Source of the DNA: Chitinophagaceae bacterium BSSC1
GTDB taxonomy: Bacteria; Bacteroidota; Bacteroidia; Chitinophagales; Chitinophagaceae
Reading direction: 5' to 3'
Length of the DNA stretch: 64,000 nucleotides
NCBI GenBank assembly: GCA_002256435.1
Contig: NKJC01000001.1
Span: forward strand, 186,001-250,000
Shown here: one piece after another, positions 57,422-64,000 of the stretch
How positions within the stretch are numbered: position 1 is the first letter of the stretch
Layout of the letters: every line of letters starts with the position of its first letter
Notes under the pieces: model-generated
Database searches by the model: none
What the model saw: only the letters and a program-made list of their open reading frames with translations
What the model was told of the DNA's origin: nothing
Program-made: the position numbers and the translations under genes

Positions 57422-57450
57422 AAATGCACTGGAATCAGTGCATTTTTTTT
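57422..57450 (+). terminator. Terminator overlapping the end of the convergent MFS gene
   Basis: AAATGCACTG-GAAT-CAGTGCATTT followed by TTTTT. The stop codon of the minus-strand MFS gene (57435-57437) lies within the loop and right arm. Confidence 0.92.
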
Positions 57451-58571
57451 GCGAGCACTGTAATCAATAACCCTAGGCATGCAATCAAAGTAAAGGACCA
57501 TCTTAAGCTGGCAATTTGCGCAATGCTACCAATGAGTGGTGGGCCTAGCAAGAACCCAATAAATCCAATGGTGGATACTGCTGCAAGAGCAACACCAGGA
57601 TTCATGGTTTTGGATCTGCCAGCGGCACTATAAATGAGTGGAATCACGGATGACACGCCAAGACCTACCATTAAAAATCCAATGCCTGCAGGAATGATGT
57701 ATGGAAAGATCACGGATAACATGAGTCCAGTTGCAATTAACGCGCCACTGGCTTGTAAAACGGGCTTGATGCCAAATCGGGTGGTAAATCTATCTGAAAT
57801 AAATCGGCCCGTGGCCATGGCTCCCATAAACAACAAATAGCCCAGTGTCACCCATTGAGTAGGTGCTGCTACTGCTTTTTGAAAATAGACACCGGACCAA
57901 TCAAACATGGTTCCTTCACAAACCATGCTACCAAATGCAATCAAACCATAGAGTAAGATGGTTTTATCTGGCTTGGCAAATAGGGGTTGTTTTCCAGTTT
58001 GAGCGTCTTGTTTTACCGTATACCTATTGGCCAATAACACTACTGGTATAGATAGTGAAGTAATAGTACAGAAATGCCAAAATGGGACCAGCTCCAATGA
58101 GATCATCAGGGTGCCAACAGCTGCTCCAGTAAAACCTGCTAAACTCCAAATCCCGTGAAAGGAAGCCATGATGGTTTTGCCATAGAGTTGTTCTACAGCA
58201 ATAGCCTGTGTGTTCACAGCAATATTGAAAAAATTGCTCCAAGTACCAAACAGAAACAGGGTTCCTGCCAGTTGTATAGGGGTTTGAACCATCCCTATCA
58301 AGACCAAGGTTAGGGGGTATAAAATAGATGCAATCAGCAAAATGGTTCTACTACTCCATTTGGAGATAATCCAGCCAGTAAAGGGTAAACTACTCATGAT
58401 TCCGGTAGGCAGTGCAAATAGAATCAGCCCCAAACTTCCCTCACTCAAACCCAAATGAAGCTTGATATCTGGAATCCGACTTGCCCAACTGGCAAAGCTC
58501 AATCCTGCCAAGAAAAAAAAGACGGCTACCGCTATTCGGTGGGTAGATTTAGAAACGGGAATGCTGCTCAT
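57435..58571 (-). CDS. Major facilitator superfamily transporter
   Basis: A 378-residue transporter from the ATG at 58569-58571 (MSSIPVSKSTHRIAVAVFFF); the frame is open to 58862 but that region contains the promoter and the aspS promoter. About 12 membrane helices are visible in two sets of six. GLSFASWASRIPDIK at the end of helix 1 resembles YbjJ-type MFS proteins. The substrate is unknown. It is divergent from aspS, and its 3' end overlaps the terminator of the ATP-grasp gene. Confidence 0.9.
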   Translation of the reverse strand: MSSIPVSKSTHRIAVAVFFFLAGLSFASWASRIPDIKLHLGLSEGSLGLILFALPTGIMSSLPFTGWIISKWSSRTILLIASILYPLTLVLIGMVQTPIQLAGTLFLFGTWSNFFNIAVNTQAIAVEQLYGKTIMASFHGIWSLAGFTGAAVGTLMISLELVPFWHFCTITSLSIPVVLLANRYTVKQDAQTGKQPLFAKPDKTILLYGLIAFGSMVCEGTMFDWSGVYFQKAVAAPTQWVTLGYLLFMGAMATGRFISDRFTTRFGIKPVLQASGALIATGLMLSVIFPYIIPAGIGFLMVGLGVSSVIPLIYSAAGRSKTMNPGVALAAVSTIGFIGFLLGPPLIGSIAQIASLRWSFTLIACLGLLITVLAKKMH

Positions 58572-58577
58572 GAGCGG

Positions 58578-58585
58578 CAAAGATA
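58578..58585 (-). promoter_or_regulatory. -7 box of the MFS gene, close to its start codon
   Basis: TATCTTTG followed by CCGCTC on the minus strand, ending 6 bases before the ATG. The mRNA is predicted to be leaderless or nearly so. Confidence 0.6.
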
Positions 58586-58627
58586 CAGTTAGACGAACAT
58601 TTTGGCCCTTTCCAGCCCCTTTTCGGT

Positions 58628-58635
58628 TATATTTG
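58628..58635 (+). promoter_or_regulatory. -7 box of aspS
   Basis: TATATTTG, with TTTG at 58601-58604 upstream (spacer 23, somewhat long). Predicted start of transcription is near 58640, at the palindrome. Confidence 0.6.
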
Positions 58636-58638
58636 CGG

Positions 58639-58656
58639 CCCGAATAGCTATTCGGG
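58639..58656. promoter_or_regulatory. 18-base perfect palindrome at the aspS transcription start
   Basis: CCCGAATAGCTATTCGGG begins 3 bases after the -7 box, so it is either an operator over the start site or the first hairpin of the aspS leader. It is the longest perfect palindrome I noticed in the window. Confidence 0.65.
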
Positions 58657-58680
58657 AATTGACATTTCAAACCAATTATT

Positions 58681-60507
58681 ATGTTCCGTTCACATACTTG
58701 TGGAGAATTGAGACTGGCACATGCCGGCCAAGAAGTAACCCTAGCAGGCTGGGTGCAAACCGTTAGAAAATTTGGCGCCATTACTTTTGTGGATCTGCGC
58801 GATAGATATGGCATTACCCAATTATTGTTTGGAGAAGAATTGAATAGCGTACTAGACGCCAACCCATTGGGTAGAGAATTTGTTTTGCAAGCTACTGGTA
58901 AGGTTCAGGAACGCAGTAACAAGAATGCGAACATCGCCACAGGCGAAATTGAAATTGCCATTGGTAGTTTTAAAATCTTGAACAAGTCTGCCGTGCCTCC
59001 ATTTACCATTCAGGATGATACTGATGGTGGTGATGACCTACGCATGAAATACCGCTTCTTGGATTTGCGCAGAAATGCACTGAAAAAAAATATGGAACTG
59101 CGCTATGCCGTTAACAGAAGTACGCGCAACTATCTACATGAAAATAATTTCATGGATATTGAAACGCCATTTTTAATTAAGTCTACACCTGAAGGTGCGC
59201 GCGATTTTGTGGTTCCTTCTAGAATGAATCCTGGTCAGTTTTATGCGCTTCCTCAATCACCACAAACCTTTAAGCAATTGCTGATGGTGAGTGGATATGA
59301 TAGATACTATCAAATTGTAAAATGCTTCCGCGATGAAGACTTACGAGCAGACCGTCAACCTGAATTTACACAGATAGACTGTGAAATGGCTTTTGTAGAA
59401 CAGGAAGACATTTTGAACATGTTTGAAGGTTTGGTAAAACGCATTTTCAAAGACGTTAAGAATATTGACTACACCGAAACTGTAGAACGCATGAGCTGGG
59501 AAGACGCCATGTGGCAGTTTGGTAATGACAAACCTGATATTCGTTTTGGAATGAAGATTGCCAATCTAAAATCTGCTTTCTTGAAGGGTGGTCAATTGCA
59601 TGCTACTGGAGAATTAATCAATGGTGCAGGATTTGGTTTGTTTGATAATGCTGAAACCGTTTTGGCCATTGCCGCTCCTGGTTGCAGTGAGTACACGCGC
59701 AAACAAACTGACGAGTTAACTGATTGGGTTAAACGCCCACAAATTGGCATGCAGGGCTTGGTATATATCAAGTGTAATACTGATGGTACTTATAAGAGCA
59801 GCGTAGATAAATTCTATACTGAAGAAAAACTAAAAGCCATTGCAGATGCAGCTGGTGCTGTTGCTGGTGACTTGGTATTGATCCTTGCTGGCAGAGAAGA
59901 AAGAACTAGAAAAGCTACCAGCGAATTGCGTTTAGAAATGGGCAAGCGCTTGGGCTTTAGAAAGGACGATGAATTCAAATTGCTTTGGGTAATGGACTTC
60001 CCATTATTTGAATACGCAGAAGAAGACAATCGTTGGGTGGCCAGACACCATCCCTTTACTTCTCCCAAACCGGATGAGATTGAGATCATGATCAACAACA
60101 ATCCTGTCATTGAAAATGCTGAAAAATACTTAGAGCATCCCTATTCCAATATCAAGGCCAATGCTTATGATATGGTATTAAATGGTAACGAAATTGGAGG
60201 TGGTTCTATCAGAATCTTCCAACGCAACCTACAAGAAAAAATGTTTGCTGCATTGGGGATGACTGAAGAAGAAGCACAACACAAATTTGGTTTCTTATTA
60301 GGTGCTTTTGAATATGGTGCACCGCCACATGGCGGTTTGGCATTTGGATTTGATAGACTTTGTGCTATTCTAGGTGGTAGTGAAAGTATCCGTGATTTTA
60401 TTGCCTTCCCTAAAAACAACTCAGGCCGTGATGTGATGTTAGACGCGCCTAGTTCCATTGATGACAAACAATTCACTGAATTGCAAATCAAGCTAGATTT
60501 ACAATAA
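58681..60507 (+). CDS. aspS: Aspartyl-tRNA synthetase
   Basis: It charges tRNA-Asp. The 608-residue protein has the bacterial class II layout: N-terminal OB-fold ([20 protein letters not shown]), catalytic core with [11 protein letters not shown] and [19 protein letters not shown] (motif 2 region), the GAD insertion domain (about 300-410), and motif 3 GLAFGFDRL. Whether it is discriminating or not cannot be settled by eye. It has its own promoter, leader palindrome and terminator. Confidence 0.97.
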   Translation: MFRSHTCGELRLAHAGQEVTLAGWVQTVRKFGAITFVDLRDRYGITQLLFGEELNSVLDANPLGREFVLQATGKVQERSNKNANIATGEIEIAIGSFKILNKSAVPPFTIQDDTDGGDDLRMKYRFLDLRRNALKKNMELRYAVNRSTRNYLHENNFMDIETPFLIKSTPEGARDFVVPSRMNPGQFYALPQSPQTFKQLLMVSGYDRYYQIVKCFRDEDLRADRQPEFTQIDCEMAFVEQEDILNMFEGLVKRIFKDVKNIDYTETVERMSWEDAMWQFGNDKPDIRFGMKIANLKSAFLKGGQLHATGELINGAGFGLFDNAETVLAIAAPGCSEYTRKQTDELTDWVKRPQIGMQGLVYIKCNTDGTYKSSVDKFYTEEKLKAIADAAGAVAGDLVLILAGREERTRKATSELRLEMGKRLGFRKDDEFKLLWVMDFPLFEYAEEDNRWVARHHPFTSPKPDEIEIMINNNPVIENAEKYLEHPYSNIKANAYDMVLNGNEIGGGSIRIFQRNLQEKMFAALGMTEEEAQHKFGFLLGAFEYGAPPHGGLAFGFDRLCAILGGSESIRDFIAFPKNNSGRDVMLDAPSSIDDKQFTELQIKLDLQ

Positions 60508-60527
60508 GATTTGGTTGAACTAAAAAC

Positions 60528-60558
60528 AAAAAGCGGCCCAATATTTGGACCGCTTTTT
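60528..60558 (+). terminator. Terminator after aspS
   Basis: AAAGCGG-C-CCAA-TAT-TTGG-A-CCGCTTT stem followed by a T run. Confidence 0.9.
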
Positions 60559-60576
60559 TATTGACCATTGGGGGAA

Positions 60577-61089
60577 TTAGTATTTTTCTGAATGCGGCAC
60601 ATTATAGACATAGTACAACATGCTAGCTGCGTGTGGATTTTTATTGGGGATGGGCAATTCTCCAATCAACTGCCAATTCAATTTCTGAGCCAGTCTGATT
60701 AATTGTTTGTTGGTAGATAAGGTCCAAGAAAAAATAAATTCTGCTTCAATATACCTAGCAAAGCCACAAGCAAATTTTAATAAATCATAGCCCACATTCA
60801 TATTCAAGTGCTTATCAGAAATATAAGTACTTGACTCAACTACTTTGTTAGACATGAGCGGATTGTGGATCAATGGTATCAATGATTGCCATCCAATAAT
60901 TTGTCCATCTGTACTAACTGCCACAAAAAAATGGGCGTCTTTTTGTTTTAATTGTGCCTTCAGTTCTTCTTTAATAAACAATTCATCACGTAAGGGGTCA
61001 GGATTGATGGCATATTTTTGTCCATCCTGCCAGATCCGGAAAATATCATCAAAATCCTTCTCTGAAGCGATTCTGATATTAGTGACCAT
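60577..61089 (-). CDS. GNAT-family acetyltransferase
   Basis: A 170-residue protein from the ATG at 61087-61089 (MVTNIRIASEKDFDDIF); another ATG six codons upstream is possible. The N-terminal strand/helix of GNAT proteins is clear, and GQIIGWQSLIPL fits strand 4. The acetyl-CoA loop is less clear (MNVGYDLLKFACGFAR). Substrate unknown. It is convergent with aspS and divergent from the ATP-grasp operon. Confidence 0.78.
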   Translation of the reverse strand: MVTNIRIASEKDFDDIFRIWQDGQKYAINPDPLRDELFIKEELKAQLKQKDAHFFVAVSTDGQIIGWQSLIPLIHNPLMSNKVVESSTYISDKHLNMNVGYDLLKFACGFARYIEAEFIFSWTLSTNKQLIRLAQKLNWQLIGELPIPNKNPHAASMLYYVYNVPHSEKY

Positions 61090-61107
61090 GCTGTTGGAGT
61101 AGACCAT

Positions 61108-61356
61108 TTGTGGGGTATTTCTTTAACTCCTTCAAAACTATCCCCATGTTCCCCCATATGATACCACCAACAAGGCAATTTGTAGCAAAATATCGGCAAG
61201 GCTTGATGAGAAATGACGATTTTTTATGCCGATTTTTTATCAGTTTACAATTTCATAATTGCCCAATCAATTTAATCCTTAATTTGAGGAAGGTTGTTCG
61301 CTAAGCCCTAATAGGCTGGCTTGCAACCTTTTTTTTGTAACTGACCATACAAAACA
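61108..61356. other. Intergenic region before the ATP-grasp operon
   Basis: I see no gene in these 249 bases. The region should hold the promoters of the GNAT gene and of the ATP-grasp operon, but no box stands out. Confidence 0.4.
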
Positions 61357-62826
61357 ATGCTTATGACGGGAGAGGCCCTCTTTAACAATTACCCCATCGT
61401 GCCCCATATTTGGGATGAGATGAAAAGCAATGATGGAATAAGGCAACAGTACTATTCTATCTATGAAACCGGCAGCCAATTGAGTTTGGCTGAGCTGGAA
61501 CAAAAACACAAACTGGCTTCCGAACTATTTATGAGCCAGGGAATCACTTTTACCGTTTATAGTGAAAACGAGGGAATTGAACGGATTTTTCCTTTTGACA
61601 TTATTCCAAGAATTATCACTGGTTCAGAATGGAATCATATTGAAAAAGGAATTCAACAAAGGATCAAAGCCTTAAACCTTTTTTTAAAAGACATTTACAA
61701 TGAGCAAGAAATTGTCAAAGATGGTGTGATCCCTGCCGATTTAATTGCATCCTGTCCACATTTTACCCGTGAAGTATATGGCATTAAAGTGCCATTTGAC
61801 ATTTATGTGCATATTGCAGGTATAGATTTAATTAGAGGTGACGATGGTACTTTCTATATTCTGGAAGACAATTTGAGAACCCCTTCTGGTGTCTCTTATA
61901 TGTTGGAAAATAGGGAAGTGACCAAAAGGATTTTCCCAAATTTGTTGGCAGATAACAATGTGCGGATGATCAACAATTATCCTTTGTTATTGCATGACAA
62001 TTTGATTCATTTAGCGCCAAGACAAAACGCTAATCCTACGGTAGTCTTGCTAACCCCAGGCATGTATAATTCTGCCTATTTTGAACATACATTTTTGGCA
62101 CGCCAAATGGGGATTCAGTTAGTAGAGGGAAGGGACTTATTGGTAGACAATCAAAAAGTTTTCATGAAAACCACGGCTGGCTTAAGACAGGTAGACGTGA
62201 TTTATAGAAGAATTGATGATGAGTTTTTAGACCCCTTGGTTTTTAGACCAGATTCTGCATTGGGTGTTCCTGGATTAATAAGTGCTTATAGAAAGGGGAA
62301 TGTGGCTATTGTGAATGCTTTGGGTAATGGCGTAGCCGATGATAAAGCCGTTTATGCGTATGTGCCAGATATGATCAAATATTATCTGAACGAGGAAATC
62401 ATCCTGCCCAATATTCCCACATATCACATGAACAATGATGCAGAAAGGGAACATGTTTTCAATAACATGCATAAAATGGTGATTAAAGAAACCAACCAAT
62501 CTGGTGGTTATGGTATGGTCATGGGTAACAGTGCTACAGAAGCCGAAATGGAAAAAGCCAAAGTAAATATCTTGGCCAATCCTCGTGGATTTATTGCTCA
62601 ACCAATTATCCAACTATCTACTGTTCCTTGCTTAATAGATGGCAAGTTACAACCCAGACATGTGGATCTTAGACCCTATTCACTCTGTGGCCCTAACGGC
62701 ATAGAAGTAGTAGCAGGAGGTCTAACAAGGGTTGCCCTTAGAGAGGGTTCATTAGTAGTGAATTCTTCACAAGGGGGTGGCAGTAAAGACACTTGGATTG
62801 TAGACACACCTAACCTATCAATTTAA
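61357..62826 (+). CDS. Circularly permuted ATP-grasp type 2 protein
   Basis: A 489-residue protein of the family once called DUF404/DUF407. It starts at ATG 61357 or two codons later. Recognisable parts are RIITGSEWNHIEKGIQQRI (about 90), GIDLIRGDDGTFYILEDN (about 155-172), TPSGVSYMLENR and the late KETNQSGGYGMV loop. The family is proposed to make peptide or amide bonds on an unknown target. It starts an operon with the alpha-E and transglutaminase genes (27 and 12 base gaps). Confidence 0.92.
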   Translation: MLMTGEALFNNYPIVPHIWDEMKSNDGIRQQYYSIYETGSQLSLAELEQKHKLASELFMSQGITFTVYSENEGIERIFPFDIIPRIITGSEWNHIEKGIQQRIKALNLFLKDIYNEQEIVKDGVIPADLIASCPHFTREVYGIKVPFDIYVHIAGIDLIRGDDGTFYILEDNLRTPSGVSYMLENREVTKRIFPNLLADNNVRMINNYPLLLHDNLIHLAPRQNANPTVVLLTPGMYNSAYFEHTFLARQMGIQLVEGRDLLVDNQKVFMKTTAGLRQVDVIYRRIDDEFLDPLVFRPDSALGVPGLISAYRKGNVAIVNALGNGVADDKAVYAYVPDMIKYYLNEEIILPNIPTYHMNNDAEREHVFNNMHKMVIKETNQSGGYGMVMGNSATEAEMEKAKVNILANPRGFIAQPIIQLSTVPCLIDGKLQPRHVDLRPYSLCGPNGIEVVAGGLTRVALREGSLVVNSSQGGGSKDTWIVDTPNLSI

Positions 62827-62853
62827 TCAATTGTTGCACTTGAAACAAAAACT

Positions 62854-63795
62854 ATGTTAAGTAGAATAGCCGACTCACTATATTGGATGCATCGTTATAT
62901 GGAACGCGCAGATGGCATGCTCCGTTTGATGAAAACCAGTTATATTCTCTCGTTTGACAAGGTTCAAGCCAGTGGAATGACTTGGGAACCCGCTTTAAAG
63001 ATTTTCACATCTTTGAATCAGGAAGAAATAGCTCGTTTAAAACAAGATAATGCCGCAGCTTTAAAATACTTGTTATTAGATACCAAGAATACCAATTCTC
63101 TAAAAGTAATTATCACAAGGGCAAGAGAAAATGCCAGGGGGGTACAAGATCAAATTACCAAGGAAGTTTGGGAACAAATGAACTTGATCTATCATCAGGT
63201 TAACCAACCAGGCATAGCTGAGAAAATTGCTGGGCCAGACGCAATTTTAATCATTGATGCCTTTATCAATAGTAGTGATCAATTCTGTGGTATCACGGAT
63301 AGCACCATGCCTAGGGGACAAGGATGGAATTATATGAACTTGGGTAAACAAACAGAAAGATGCTTGTTAACAGCGGAATTTACCCACTTCTATTTTAAGA
63401 AAACAGGGTTTGACTTTAAAAATGAACAGGATATCCTTTTTTGGAGAAGCCTTTTATTAGCATTATCTGGTTATGAGCTGCATTTGAAAAACTATAGCAA
63501 CCAGCACCACAACTACAATGTAGCACAGCAATTGCTATTTGATAAGAACTTTCCTAGATCCGTTTATTATGCTTTGGACAGGGCTAACAAATATTTATCC
63601 GATATTGCAGCTTCTAACCCTGTGGAAGGCAGCATTCAATTGAGCCGTTCCTTTGGCAGATTATACAGTTCTGTAAAATTTGCTGATTTGGAATTGGTAG
63701 AAAGAGAAGGGTTAGAAAACTACCTGACTTATGTTCGGAAGGAATTAAATGAATTCAGCCGTGACTTAGGCAGAACCTATTTCTCTTATTCTTAA
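62854..63795 (+). CDS. Alpha-E domain protein (DUF403)
   Basis: A 313-residue all-helical protein with the alpha-E family start LSRIADSLYWMHRYMERAD and WEQMNLIYHQVNQPG in the middle. The family almost always travels with circularly permuted ATP-grasp and transglutaminase genes, as here. Biochemical role unknown; it may be a helper of the ligase. Confidence 0.93.
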   Translation: MLSRIADSLYWMHRYMERADGMLRLMKTSYILSFDKVQASGMTWEPALKIFTSLNQEEIARLKQDNAAALKYLLLDTKNTNSLKVIITRARENARGVQDQITKEVWEQMNLIYHQVNQPGIAEKIAGPDAILIIDAFINSSDQFCGITDSTMPRGQGWNYMNLGKQTERCLLTAEFTHFYFKKTGFDFKNEQDILFWRSLLLALSGYELHLKNYSNQHHNYNVAQQLLFDKNFPRSVYYALDRANKYLSDIAASNPVEGSIQLSRSFGRLYSSVKFADLELVEREGLENYLTYVRKELNEFSRDLGRTYFSYS

Positions 63796-63807
63796 ACAGC
63801 CTAGCGC

Positions 63808-64000
63808 ATGTCCGTTTTCACGATACATCACATTACCAGATACGATTACGATAGACCGGTTAAGGAAAGTGTAAATGAAATCAAGATTTTTCCATTTGTT
63901 TCTCCCGAGCAAGAATTGTTGCACCAAGAACTAATTATCACGGGTCAACCAGATGTCTTGACCTTTACTGATTATTGGGGTAATAAAACGGGTTGTTTTA
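63808..64000 (+). CDS. Transglutaminase-like protein, N-terminal part, cut by window edge
   Basis: The first 64 residues are readable (MSVFTIHHITRYDYDRPVKE and then IKIFPFVSPEQELL). This is the N-terminal beta domain found before bacterial transglutaminase/protease-like domains. The catalytic domain lies beyond base 64000. It starts 12 bases after the alpha-E gene and completes the usual three-gene operon. Confidence 0.88.
   Translation, partial: MSVFTIHHITRYDYDRPVKESVNEIKIFPFVSPEQELLHQELIITGQPDVLTFTDYWGNKTGCF

Noticed and set aside
57435..58862. Longer 475-residue form of the MFS protein
   Set aside because: The added 97 residues look like random translation and cover both the MFS -7 box and the aspS promoter; the ATG at 58571 gives a normal MFS start.

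Overview
The window is a chromosomal stretch of a Bacteroidota bacterium, most likely of the family Chitinophagaceae (Sediminibacterium-like; inferred from protein character, no search was possible). Signs of this are a type III glutamine synthetase, a type IX secretion C-terminal domain, an S9B dipeptidyl peptidase, an alpha-2-macroglobulin with a TonB-plug-like stretch, DUF2807, DUF4407 and DUF1569 proteins, few Shine-Dalgarno sequences, and repeated promoter -7 boxes of the Bacteroidota type TAnnTTTG. I see no rRNA, tRNA, CRISPR array, insertion sequence, phage or clear pseudogene.

Layout. 1-12.4 kb (all minus strand) is the str-S10-spc ribosomal supercluster in the order rpsL-rpsG / fusA / rpsJ-rplC-D-W-B-rpsS-rplV-rpsC-rplP-rpmC-rpsQ-rplN-rplX-rplE-rpsN-rpsH-rplF-rplR (cut by the edge). 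tuf is absent between fusA and rpsJ. Promoters and terminators split it into at least three transcripts: rpsL-rpsG, fusA alone, and the S10-spc run. An unusual 300-base hairpin-rich spacer separates rpsJ and rplC. 12.7-26.2 kb is a mixed metabolic and envelope region: a secreted protein, ilvE, a possible DNA polymerase III psi-like protein, an XTP pyrophosphatase, a thioesterase, a GH3/PA14 glycosidase, DUF1569, aroE, a phosphosulfolactate-synthase family enzyme, a TPR protein, two small exported proteins and yidC.

26.3-37.9 kb holds a DUF4407 membrane protein, a coupled membrane protein and dipeptidyl peptidase IV, pyrG with a long leader, an exported dienelactone hydrolase, a pyrimidine-rich tandem repeat, proC, hldD-purL and a DUF2807 protein. 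38-47.4 kb holds glutamine synthetase III, two exported proteins, accB-accC, an EF-P with arginine 32 at its loop tip, a four-PKD-repeat surface protein and sucD. 47.4-57.4 kb holds a 2051-residue alpha-2-macroglobulin-like protein with a degenerate thioester site, a FAD oxidoreductase, a small membrane protein, a hairpin-rich non-coding stretch, and two lipoproteins next to a glutathionylspermidine-synthase-like ATP-grasp enzyme. 57.4-64 kb holds an MFS transporter divergent from aspS, a GNAT protein, and a circularly permuted ATP-grasp / alpha-E / transglutaminase operon that runs off the right edge.

Most genes are housekeeping. The observations most worth checking are the Arg32 EF-P, the YgiB/YgiC-like lipoprotein/ATP-grasp pair, the psi-like protein, the plug-bearing thioester-less macroglobulin, the rpsJ-rplC spacer, the hairpin cluster at 55.3 kb and the aspS leader palindrome.
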